Shown: positions 37,062-44,943 of the stretch, piece after piece
Layout: each line of letters begins with the position of its first letter
How positions within the stretch are numbered: position 1 is the stretch's first letter
The notes under the pieces: generated by a model
The model's database searches: none
Seen by the model: the letters and a program-made list of their open reading frames with translations, nothing else
Told to the model about the DNA's origin: nothing
Assembly: GCF_900187135.1 (NCBI RefSeq)
Contig: NZ_LT906443.1
Location: forward strand, 62,001 to 126,000
DNA: 64,000 bases
From: Corynebacterium ulcerans
GTDB taxonomy: Bacteria > Actinomycetota > Actinomycetes > Mycobacteriales > Mycobacteriaceae
Direction: 5' to 3'
Position numbers and translations under genes: made by a program

Positions 37062-37850
37062 CTAGGCTTTATGGGCCACGAATATGGCAGTGCCGGGGAA
37101 GATTTTTCCTCGAAGCGGTGACCATTGGCCCCAGGAACGGGTGAGATCGTGGGGCCATTCCGGTTCAATGATGTCCTGGAGAATAAAGCCCGCTTGGGTG
37201 AGCGCACGTACCCAATCACCGATTGTTCTCTGGAACTCTACGTATGTAGGCCGACCTTCCTCATCTTCCTCGACGTAACTGCGCTGAAAATACGGGATGG
37301 AAGCTATTAGTCCGGCTTGGCCTGGATCATCAGGGAAAATCCAGCGCATGGGGTGGTTGACGGAAAATACTAGACGGCCGTCGGTGGTGAGGACTCGGGA
37401 GACGTCGAAAAGTGTTGCGGTGATGTCGGGGATAAAAGGAAAAGCACCAAAAGCTGAAAACGCTATGTCAAAGGATGCGTCTTTGAAGGGGAGTGATTGT
37501 GCATCAGCGTTGACCAGCGGGAGCGGGGTAGCGTCTTGATCTGCGTGCCGCAGCATCGCGAGTGATAGGTCAAAGCCCGTGATAAAGCCAACGCCGTTGC
37601 GAGCGAGCCACTGTGAGCATGGAGCAGAGCCGCAGCCTATTTCTAATACCCGCTTATTGCGGACGTCTCCCAGTAGGTGAGCGTCTTCCTCGGCGAGCAT
37701 TTCAGGACACCAATAAAAGCCGGATAGGTATTCCTGGTGTTCGTCGTGATAGTGCTGTGCATCGCTGTCCCACCATGCTTGGCTCGCGTGGGCGGCCTCG
37801 CGGGTGGAAACGGTGATCGCATCTGGGATGCAGGGGTCTAAACTGCTCAT
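37062..37850 (-). CDS. Class I SAM-dependent methyltransferase
   Basis: Rossmann-type methyltransferase of 262 residues. Motif I is VLEIGCGSAPCSQWLA (about residues 70-85). The acidic FDLS closes strand 2. The motif IV region is SFDIAFSAFGAFPF. The C-terminal part has an added segment rich in acidic residues (YVEEDEEGRP). The N-terminal WWDSDAQHYHDEH resembles ubiE/small-molecule methylases of actinobacteria. The substrate is unknown. TAGTCT lies 8 bases before the ATG, so the leader is at most one or two bases. Confidence 0.82.
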   Translation of the reverse strand: MSSLDPCIPDAITVSTREAAHASQAWWDSDAQHYHDEHQEYLSGFYWCPEMLAEEDAHLLGDVRNKRVLEIGCGSAPCSQWLARNGVGFITGFDLSLAMLRHADQDATPLPLVNADAQSLPFKDASFDIAFSAFGAFPFIPDITATLFDVSRVLTTDGRLVFSVNHPMRWIFPDDPGQAGLIASIPYFQRSYVEEDEEGRPTYVEFQRTIGDWVRALTQAGFILQDIIEPEWPHDLTRSWGQWSPLRGKIFPGTAIFVAHKA

Positions 37851-37905
37851 AGTCTTGAAGACTAACCCGTGCCAACAATGGGGGAAGAAACACGGAGTGT
37901 CAATC

Positions 37906-37934
37906 TTGATCTAGCAGGGAAAATGCACTATCCT
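37906..37934 (+). promoter_or_regulatory. rpsA promoter (TTGATC - 17 bp - TATCCT)
   Basis: TTGATC at 37906-37911 and TATCCT at 37929-37934 have ideal 17-bp spacing. The start site would be near 37941, giving a leader of about 150 bases before rpsA. Confidence 0.6.
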
Positions 37935-37983
37935 TGAGCGAGCGTGTCTGTGCTTAAGTCATATGTTAGTCCCAAGTAGGAGG

Positions 37984-38035
37984 ATGGCGTACGGCTCTAG
38001 CGGGATCAAAATCGCAGCTTAAGTAGTGATTTTTT
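37984..38035 (+). promoter_or_regulatory. rpsA leader: mini-ORF overlapping a hairpin with T-run
   Basis: A 12-codon frame (ATG 37984 to TAA 38022) is preceded immediately by AGGAGG. Its end overlaps AAAATCGC/GTGATTTT (38008-38015/38026-38033), a weak stem followed by TT. The layout resembles an attenuator, but the Shine-Dalgarno spacing of zero makes translation doubtful. Confidence 0.3.
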
Positions 38036-38090
38036 GAGAGATACGTTCCTGTCCATCAACTATTCCTACCTAATTCGGAGCACTTAACAT

Positions 38091-39554
38091 ATGCCCACCA
38101 ACAACGTCCCTCAGGTAGCCATCAACGATATTGGCTCCGCTGAGGATTTCCTCGCAGCTGTCGACGCAACCATCAAGTACTTCAACGATGGTGACATCGT
38201 CGAGGGCACCGTGGTTAAGGTTGACCACGACGAGGTTTTGCTCGACATCGGATACAAGACTGAAGGTGTTATCCCTTCACGCGAGCTTTCCATCAAGCAC
38301 GATGTCGACCCGGACGAGGTCGTCGAGGTCGGCGACCAGATCGACGCTCTTGTTCTTACCAAGGAAGACAAAGAAGGCCGTCTGATCCTGTCCAAGAAGC
38401 GCGCACAGTACGAGCGTGCATGGGGTGCCATCGAGGAGCTCAAGGAGAAGGACGAGCCGGTTACCGGTACCGTCATCGAGGTTGTCAAGGGTGGCCTCAT
38501 CCTGGACATCGGACTCCGTGGCTTCCTGCCTGCATCTCTCGTTGAGATGCGCCGTGTTCGCGATCTGGATCCATACATCGGACAGCAGATCGAAGCTAAG
38601 ATCATCGAGCTGGACAAGCAGCGCAACAACGTTGTTCTGTCTCGTCGTGCATGGCTCGAGCAGACCCAGTCTGAGGTCCGCTCTGAGTTCCTTCACCAGC
38701 TGCAGAAGGGCCAGGTCCGCAAGGGCGTTGTCTCCTCGATCGTCAACTTCGGTGCATTCGTCGATCTCGGCGGCGTGGACGGACTCGTTCACGTTTCCGA
38801 GCTCTCCTGGAAGCACATCGATCACCCATCTGAGGTCGTCGCCGTCGGCGATGAGGTTACCGTTGAGGTTCTCGACGTTGATCTCGACCGCGAGCGCGTC
38901 TCCCTGTCCCTGAAGGCTACTCAGGAAGACCCATGGCGCGTCTTCGCCCGCACTCACGCTGTGGGCCAGATCGTTCCGGGCAAGGTCACCAAGCTTGTTC
39001 CATTCGGTGCGTTCGTTCGCGTCGAAGAGGGCATCGAGGGCTTGGTCCACATCTCCGAGTTGGCACAGCGCCACGTCGAGGTTCCGGACCAGGTTGTCAA
39101 CGTCGGCGACGAGGCTATGGTCAAGGTCATCGACATCGATCTCGAGCGTCGTCGTATCTCCCTCTCCCTCAAGCAGGCTGACGAGGATTACACCGAAGAG
39201 TTCGACCCATCCAAGTACGGTATGGCTGACTCTTACGACGAGCAGGGCAACTACATCTTCCCTGAGGGCTTCGATCCGGAGACCAACGAGTGGATGGAAG
39301 GCTTCGACGAGCAGCGTCAGGCATGGGAGGCTCGCTACGCAGAGTCCGAGCGTCGCTTCCAGCTGCACACTGTTCAGATTGAGAAGAACCGCGTAGCTGC
39401 AGCTGCCGAGGCAGCAGCAGCTGGCGAGGAAGCTAACTACTCCTCTGAGACCGCTGAGGCAGCTCCGGCCGAAGCAGCTTCTGAGGTTGAGGGTGGCTCC
39501 CTGGCTTCTGACGAGCAGCTCGCTGCTCTTCGCGAGAAGCTCGCTGGTAACTAA
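38091..39554 (+). CDS. rpsA: 30S ribosomal protein S1
   Basis: mRNA-binding ribosomal protein of 487 residues with four S1 (OB-fold) domains, roughly residues 35-105, 122-188, 205-278 and 291-364; repeats such as GAFVDLGGVDGLVHVSEL and GAFVRVEEGIEGLVHISEL are visible. The C-terminal about 100 residues are acidic and Ala/Glu-rich with low complexity. Codon use is strongly biased toward preferred codons, as in highly expressed genes. It follows a long leader and is closed by a very strong terminator. Confidence 0.97.
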   Translation: MPTNNVPQVAINDIGSAEDFLAAVDATIKYFNDGDIVEGTVVKVDHDEVLLDIGYKTEGVIPSRELSIKHDVDPDEVVEVGDQIDALVLTKEDKEGRLILSKKRAQYERAWGAIEELKEKDEPVTGTVIEVVKGGLILDIGLRGFLPASLVEMRRVRDLDPYIGQQIEAKIIELDKQRNNVVLSRRAWLEQTQSEVRSEFLHQLQKGQVRKGVVSSIVNFGAFVDLGGVDGLVHVSELSWKHIDHPSEVVAVGDEVTVEVLDVDLDRERVSLSLKATQEDPWRVFARTHAVGQIVPGKVTKLVPFGAFVRVEEGIEGLVHISELAQRHVEVPDQVVNVGDEAMVKVIDIDLERRRISLSLKQADEDYTEEFDPSKYGMADSYDEQGNYIFPEGFDPETNEWMEGFDEQRQAWEARYAESERRFQLHTVQIEKNRVAAAAEAAAAGEEANYSSETAEAAPAEAASEVEGGSLASDEQLAALREKLAGN

Positions 39555-39574
39555 TCTTGAATTAGTACTTCAAT

Positions 39575-39614
39575 AAAGAGAGCGTCTAAGGAATATTCCT
39601 TAGACGCTCTCTTT
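39575..39614 (+). terminator. Strong terminator of rpsA
   Basis: AAAGAGAGCGTCTAAGGAA (39575-39593) and its exact complement (39596-39614) form an almost loopless 19-bp inverted repeat. Confidence 0.92.
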
Positions 39615-39659
39615 ATGTCCTTAGGTCTTTTGCACAATGCTGATTAAGTGGCGTTCAAG

Positions 39660-40325
39660 TCATGATCGCGGTGTAACTCCGGTTTGAATTATCAAGGGAC
39701 GTCCGTCGACAGGATGCTTATCGACGTAAACCGTAATGCCGTATGTTTCTCTTAAATTTTGGGCGTAAGAGTTTCCTCGGGGTCCGTAGGCATAAATTTC
39801 TCCGTTTTCATCGCCACGATGACATCGCAGACATCGCAGAATCGAGCTGCAGGTCCAGATTATGGAAGGCTCCAACAACAGACACACCGCGCTTGGTGAT
39901 TGCCTCCATAATCTCCCATGCTGCACCTAGGTCGAGGTGGTTTGTTGGTTTGTGTAAAAAGGACCTCTGGGTTTTGGGTGAAAAAACGCAGGCGAGCTGA
40001 ACTCGTTGACGGGGTATTTTCCTAGAGCAACAATGTCTTCCACTTTTAAGTCCACGTGGGCTTGTGAATGCTGCGCTAGTAAGGGCAGCTAATTGGGTTA
40101 AGCGTCTCGATGATAGGGAGTGGGGAACTAAGCCATTAACCCGGATCTCGCCCGAACCTGGAGTAAGGAGAGCAGGCAGAAGGATTACGTACCATGTAAG
40201 ATCCAACGATCACCCGGACAAAATGCGGGGTAATAAGTCCGACAAACCGATAATTCTGGCTTGCGTCACAAGAGTAGCTGTGAACAAAGAGACTGCTATG
40301 TAGAGAGTCCAGTGAATAACCTTGA
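39660..40325 (-). pseudogene. Decayed iron/heme-type ABC transporter: FecCD permease fused to ATPase remnant
   Basis: On the minus strand, fragments in different frames line up as a known gene pair. About 40166-40325 encodes the end of a FecCD permease (FVGLITPHFVRVIVG, then VILLPALL). From about 40165 the text becomes an ATPase just after its Walker A (TPGSGEIRVNG). It continues through PRQRVQLAC, the Walker B-proximal KPTNHLDLGAAWEIMEAI (the D of DEPTNHLD lost), VVGAFHNLDL, and the C-terminal ENGEIYAYGP and NLRETYGITVYVDKHPV, ending at TGA 39660. At least three frameshifts and two deletions are needed. No binding protein remains. Confidence 0.85.
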
Positions 40326-40594
40326 TATTTATGTCGTTGGCTCTTTTGCCTTCATCGGATATAGGTCTATCCAAGGGGATGGATCTATATGATTCGACGG
40401 TATTGAGAGGTGGCAGAAGTGCGGGATTAGCGGGCTCCGAAAAGGGAGATTACCAATAAGTGTTGAAATTGGTGTTGGTTTCCATGTCAATAAAGTGTGA
40501 TGCTGAAAACAGTAAAAATAAAACAGTGACATATGGCGCTTGGGTCAATAGGGGACATAGGGGGAGTGGTGCCGCCTGTAACGGCTGTCGGGCT

Positions 40595-40643
40595 GGGGAA
40601 AGTTAAAGAGGGGGGCTGAGCGGGGGGAATGGGGAAAAGGGGG
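40595..40643 (+). promoter_or_regulatory. G-run cluster (potential G-quadruplex) upstream of ptsG
   Basis: Five G-runs on the plus strand: 40595-40598, 40610-40615, 40622-40627, 40631-40634 and 40639-40643. The last four have 6, 6, 4 and 5 G with loops of 6, 3 and 4 bases, enough for a four-layer quadruplex. The gap 40326-40791 otherwise holds no gene; possible -10 boxes (TACTAGGAT near 40690) lie downstream of the G-runs. Confidence 0.55.
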
Positions 40644-40791
40644 AGTTTCTGAACTTGTTGTTTCTGTGTTGTATCCGGCCCGTTTTCTTACTAGGATTGT
40701 GATTGTTTTCCGGTTTTTGTTCCGACTGTGACCATTTGAACAGGTGTCGACGTTGGGAACAGAACAAACACAACGTTTGAAAGGTAGGCTC

Positions 40792-42804
40792 ATGGCGTCT
40801 ACAAAGCAGACATCTGAGTTCATTTTGGACAAGGTTGGTGGCGTGGATAACGTGGCATCGCTCACGCACTGCGCTACGCGTCTTCGCTTCCAGCTTCATG
40901 ATCAGTCCAAGGCAGACCAAACGGCTCTGGACTCTAATAGTGATGTTCTTGGTGTCGTTCCTCAGGGATCTAGCGGACTCCAGGTAGTGATGGGCGGCGG
41001 TGTTGCTAATTACTACCAGGACATCGTTCGTCTGCCGGGTATGTCTTCTAAGGCTGCCGGTGACTCCGACGGTGGAAATGCTTCTACCAAGAAGCAGTAC
41101 GGTGGAGTGCGTGGCAAGTACTCCTGGGTGGACTATTCCTTTGAGTTCCTCTCGGATACTTTCCGTCCCATTTTGTGGGCCTTGCTGGGTGCTTCGCTGA
41201 TTATCACCATGCTGGTGCTTGCAGACACCTTTGGATGGCAAGATTTCCGTGCCCCCATTGAGGAACAGCCTGCTGGTTATCAGCTACTCCACGCTATGTG
41301 GCGCTCTGTCTTCTACTTCTTGCCTGTGATGATCGGCGCAACTGCAGCGAAGAAGCTTGGTGCTAACGAGTGGGTTGGTGCAGCCATCCCCGCTGCTTTG
41401 CTTACTCCTGAGTTTTTGGCGATGGGTAAAGCAGGCGACACCGTTGAAATCTTTGGCATGCCACTGGTTTTGAACGACTACTCGGGCCAGGTCTTCCCAC
41501 CGTTGCTCGCTGCTATCGGCCTATTCTTTGTGGAAAAGGGTCTGAAGAAGATCATCCCAAGCGCTGTCCAGATGGTGTTCGTACCGTTCTTCTCCCTGCT
41601 GATTATGGTTCCCGCGGCCGCATTCTTGCTCGGTCCTTTCGGTATCGGAATCGGTAACCTCATCTCCAACTTCCTCTACGCGGTTAATGACTTCTCGCCA
41701 TTCGTGCTGGCAATCATTATCCCGCTGCTGTACCCATTCCTGGTTCCGCTGGGACTACACTGGCCGCTTAACGCAATCATGGTCTCCAACCTTGCAACTC
41801 TGGGCTATGACTTCATCCAGGGTCCCATGGGTACATGGAACTTTGCTTGCTTCGGTCTTGTCGCTGGTGTTCTGGTTCTCTCCATCAAGGAGCGCAACGT
41901 ACAGATGCGTCAGGTCTCGCTGGGTGGCGTGATGGCCGGTCTCTTGGGTGGTATCTCTGAGCCTTCCCTCTATGGTGTGGTTCTGCGCTTTAAGAAGTGC
42001 TACCCGCGCTTGCTTGCCGGTTGTTTTGTTGGTGGCGTTGTTGCCGGCATCTTTGACATCAAGGCTTCTGCCTTCGTCTTCACCTCGCTGCTCACGATCC
42101 CTGCAATGGATCCCATTGGCGGCTACGCTATCGCCATCGCTGCGGCCTTCTTCACCTCGTTCTTCCTGGTTATCTTCTTCGATTACCGCGGTAAGGAAGA
42201 AAAGGCTGAAATTCTTGCCAACCTTGCTGCTGCTCGTGCCGCTGAGAACAATGAAGTCGCACCTGCGCCTGCACCCGCTGCAGCTCCTGTCGCTGGTGGC
42301 GCAGCCGTTGCAACGGCCGTGGCAACCAAGACGGCTCTGGAAGCCGGCGCTGTTACCTTGCTGAGCAGCCCACTTGAAGGTGAAGCTGTTGCATTGTCCG
42401 AGGTTCCGGACCCGATTTTCTCTGCAGAAAAGCTGGGTAAAGGTATTGCTATCGTTCCTTCTGGTGCGGATGTTGTTGCGCCTGAAGACGCGACGGTCCT
42501 GACTGTTCAAAAGTCCGGACATGCCGTTGGGCTGCGCCTGGACAACGGTGTAGAGCTTTTGATCCACGTTGGTATTGATACCGTTCAGCTAGGTGGAGAA
42601 GGTTTCACCGTGCATGTGGAGAAGAAGCAGCATGTGTCCAAGGGGCAGAAGCTTATCAGCTTTGATAAGGACTTCATCACGTCCAAGGGCTACAACATGA
42701 TCACCCCGGTTTTGGTAACAAATACCGTTAAGTTTGATGAGGTTAACAGTGCTCCAGCACCACACGTTGACTTTGACACCACGGTCATTACCACAAAGGC
42801 TTAA
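40792..42804 (+). CDS. ptsG: Glucose-specific PTS permease EIIBCA
   Basis: Takes up and phosphorylates glucose using phosphate from HPr. Domains in order: EIIB (about 1-90, phospho-Cys27 in THCATRLRF), EIIC (about 110-490, many helices, with GLHWPLNAIM and GGISEPSLYG), an Ala/Pro-rich linker (about 505-540), and EIIA (about 550-670, phospho-His592 in LLIHVGIDTVQLGGEGF). Sequence and order match corynebacterial PtsG closely from memory. ATG 40792 follows GAAAGG; a longer frame from GTG 40744 is unlikely. Regulation by SugR/GlxR is known in C. glutamicum, but I cannot assign sites here. Confidence 0.95.
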   Translation: MASTKQTSEFILDKVGGVDNVASLTHCATRLRFQLHDQSKADQTALDSNSDVLGVVPQGSSGLQVVMGGGVANYYQDIVRLPGMSSKAAGDSDGGNASTKKQYGGVRGKYSWVDYSFEFLSDTFRPILWALLGASLIITMLVLADTFGWQDFRAPIEEQPAGYQLLHAMWRSVFYFLPVMIGATAAKKLGANEWVGAAIPAALLTPEFLAMGKAGDTVEIFGMPLVLNDYSGQVFPPLLAAIGLFFVEKGLKKIIPSAVQMVFVPFFSLLIMVPAAAFLLGPFGIGIGNLISNFLYAVNDFSPFVLAIIIPLLYPFLVPLGLHWPLNAIMVSNLATLGYDFIQGPMGTWNFACFGLVAGVLVLSIKERNVQMRQVSLGGVMAGLLGGISEPSLYGVVLRFKKCYPRLLAGCFVGGVVAGIFDIKASAFVFTSLLTIPAMDPIGGYAIAIAAAFFTSFFLVIFFDYRGKEEKAEILANLAAARAAENNEVAPAPAPAAAPVAGGAAVATAVATKTALEAGAVTLLSSPLEGEAVALSEVPDPIFSAEKLGKGIAIVPSGADVVAPEDATVLTVQKSGHAVGLRLDNGVELLIHVGIDTVQLGGEGFTVHVEKKQHVSKGQKLISFDKDFITSKGYNMITPVLVTNTVKFDEVNSAPAPHVDFDTTVITTKA

Positions 42805-42835
42805 TTAGAGGGTTCTTACTCCGCACGGAACCACG

Positions 42836-42870
42836 CCGCCCCTTTACACAACGTGAAGGGGCGGTTTTCT
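42836..42870 (+). terminator. Terminator of ptsG
   Basis: CCGCCCCTT (42836-42844) pairs with AAGGGGCGG (42856-42864), followed by TTTTCTT. Confidence 0.88.
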
Positions 42871-42905
42871 TATGCAGTACAACGTGGCGGCGCTAGGCTT
42901 AATCC

Positions 42906-43520
42906 ATGATCATTGTTGGATTAACTGGAGGAATTGGGAGCGGTAAGTCCACGGTGTCACGGGCACTGGCGCGCAAAGGCGCATGCATTATCGACGCCGA
43001 TCAGATTGCTCGCGAGGTTGTGGAACCAGGATCTTCGGTCCTCTTGGAGTTGGCGCAAGCCTTCGGGGAAGACGTGGTAGTGGATGGCGTTCTTGATCGT
43101 TCTTTGCTTGCCAGCCGGGCATTTGTCGATGAGGAACACACGCAGCTATTGAATGGGATTACGCATCCTGAAATCCGCCGCCGGATTAAGGACCGTCTGG
43201 TTCAAGCCCGTGAAGAGGGAAATCGTGTTGCGGTGCTTGATCATCCGCTTTTGCTCGAACAGGGCCTTGCTGCAGAGGTGGATCTGGTTGTGGTTGTTGA
43301 TGTCCCGGCTGAGATTCGAGTTCAGCGGCTGGTTACGTTCCGGGGTATTGAAGAGCAAGACGCGCGGAATCGCATCGCGCGCCAGATGAGTGATGCCGCT
43401 CGGCTGGAAAAAGCTGACGTTGTCATTGATAATTCCTGCGCCCTTTCAGATCTTGAACCTCAGATAGAGGAACTATGGGAGCGGCTATTGAAGGTGTCGC
43501 TCTCGCAGGAAAACATGTGA
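42906..43520 (+). CDS. coaE: Dephospho-CoA kinase
   Basis: Last step of CoA synthesis. P-loop GGIGSGKST lies at residues 8-16, followed by DADQIAREVVEPG and the lid-type segment HPLLLEQGL. At about 204 residues it has the short single-domain form. TAGGCT (42894-42899) is 6 bases before the ATG, suggesting a leaderless mRNA. The rpsA-coaE-uvrB neighbourhood is conserved in actinobacteria, although here ptsG and a radical SAM gene are interposed. Confidence 0.96.
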   Translation: MIIVGLTGGIGSGKSTVSRALARKGACIIDADQIAREVVEPGSSVLLELAQAFGEDVVVDGVLDRSLLASRAFVDEEHTQLLNGITHPEIRRRIKDRLVQAREEGNRVAVLDHPLLLEQGLAAEVDLVVVVDVPAEIRVQRLVTFRGIEEQDARNRIARQMSDAARLEKADVVIDNSCALSDLEPQIEELWERLLKVSLSQENM

Positions 43521-43574
43521 TACCAGCGTGTCCATTCTCACTATGTTTTACTCGCGTTCTTCGGATGCCCTTCC

Positions 43575-43638
43575 TAGAATAACGGCAGAAAAAGTAGGAG
43601 GATAGTTTGTAAATAAAGTCATCCAAAAGAATGACTTT
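43575..43638 (+). promoter_or_regulatory. Leader of the radical SAM gene
   Basis: TAGAAT (43575-43580) is a likely -10 box. AGTAGGAGGAT follows, a strong Shine-Dalgarno-like string with no start that opens a real frame (the nearby TTG is followed at once by TAA). Then AAAGTCAT/ATGACTTT (43615-43622/43631-43638) forms a hairpin 22 bases before the gene. Confidence 0.45.
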
Positions 43639-43660
43639 CTGTTGTTGAAGGGATCCATCC

Positions 43661-44899
43661 ATGGCCGCGTCTCCACTGAAATCGCTGTCCGCCTCACATT
43701 CTTCGACGTTATCGGGGAAGTCTGATGCTTTTAAAGCGGTACGACGCGTGCGTGGCGATATAAGCCATAAACCCTTTATTGCGATTTGGGAGGTTACGCG
43801 AGCCTGTGGCCTTGTGTGCAAGCATTGCCGTGCGGATGCTCAGCATAACCCTCACCCCGGGCAGCTCACCACGGAGCAAGGCTTTGCACTTCTTCGGGAC
43901 TTAGCTTCCTATGACAGGCCACGACCGTTAGTGGTTCTTACCGGCGGCGATCCTTTTGAGCGGGAAGACCTGGAAGAACTCGTGGAATACGGGACACAGC
44001 AGGGCCTTTCGATGTCATTGTCGCCATCGGTCACCCCGCGTTTGACTGCAGAACGCATTCAGCGACTTCATGATCTCGGCGGCAAAGCAATGTCGATGTC
44101 ATTGGACGGGGCCACGGCCCAGACGCATGACGCCTTCCGTGGTTTTAGTGGAACTTTTGACGCTACAGTCTCGATGGCGCAGACAATTCTTGATGCGGGT
44201 TTCCGGCTGCAAATCAATTCGACCCTGACCAAAAATAATATCCGAGAGGCACCTTTGCTCCTGAAAACCGTGATGGAGATGGGGGCGAAGATGTGGTACG
44301 TCTTCTTCCTAGTGCCTACGGGGCGTGGCGCAGCGTTGAATGCTCTGAGCCCGCAAGAACGAGAAGACGCTCTTTATTGGCTTGCCGACGTCGCCAATAG
44401 AATCGCCATCAAAACCACCGAAGCCCCGCAATATCGTCGCGTGGTCATTCAGCATAAGCTGCGCGCATCTGGCGAGTTACCACCGTATAAAGGTGGAGAA
44501 CTTTACGACTATCTCACAGCGGAAACGACAAGGCTCCTGGGTGCCATTCCTGAACGGCCTAGGACTCCTAGGCCTCCCATGGCGGTGAACTCGGGTTCCG
44601 GATTTGTCTTCATTGATCATGTTGGGGATGTATATCCGAGCGGTTTCCTGCCATTGCACTGCGGCAATGTGAAGGAAACCTCAATCAAAGATATTTATGC
44701 GCATTCGCCGGCTTTTAAGGCGCTTCGTGACCCCAATCATTGGCACGGAAAATGCTCGGTGTGTGAGTATCACGATCTCTGTGGTGGGTCACGATCAACA
44801 GCGTATGCACTCACCGGAGACCTAAGGGCATCCGATCCCACGTGTGCGTATATGCCGCAAGCGTGGACGGAAGCCGGACATACATCTGTGGAATTTTAG
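43661..44899 (+). CDS. Radical SAM/SPASM-domain protein of unknown substrate
   Basis: N-terminal radical SAM domain with the CxxxCxxC motif CGLVCKHC (Cys49, 53, 56) and LTGGDPFE. The C-terminal SPASM-like domain is Cys-rich ([22 protein letters not shown]) and can hold auxiliary Fe-S clusters. At 412 residues it most resembles the actinobacterial TIGR04053-type group, related to heme-d1/AhbD and peptide-modifying enzymes; this is from memory. No precursor peptide or partner gene is adjacent: coaE precedes by 140 bases and uvrB follows by 44. Its role is unknown. Confidence 0.8.
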   Translation: MAASPLKSLSASHSSTLSGKSDAFKAVRRVRGDISHKPFIAIWEVTRACGLVCKHCRADAQHNPHPGQLTTEQGFALLRDLASYDRPRPLVVLTGGDPFEREDLEELVEYGTQQGLSMSLSPSVTPRLTAERIQRLHDLGGKAMSMSLDGATAQTHDAFRGFSGTFDATVSMAQTILDAGFRLQINSTLTKNNIREAPLLLKTVMEMGAKMWYVFFLVPTGRGAALNALSPQEREDALYWLADVANRIAIKTTEAPQYRRVVIQHKLRASGELPPYKGGELYDYLTAETTRLLGAIPERPRTPRPPMAVNSGSGFVFIDHVGDVYPSGFLPLHCGNVKETSIKDIYAHSPAFKALRDPNHWHGKCSVCEYHDLCGGSRSTAYALTGDLRASDPTCAYMPQAWTEAGHTSVEF

Positions 44900-44943
44900 A
44901 ATATCGCAGCGTTGGTGCGGTGCTCCCGCGTAGACTCGTCGCT

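Noticed and set aside
38277..39368. 363-residue open frame on the minus strand
   Set aside because: It is antisense to rpsA throughout; the strong codon bias of rpsA keeps the opposite frame open. Acidic low-complexity product with no fold.
41755..42567. 270-residue open frame opposite ptsG
   Set aside because: Shadow of ptsG; no ribosome-binding site and no recognisable domain.
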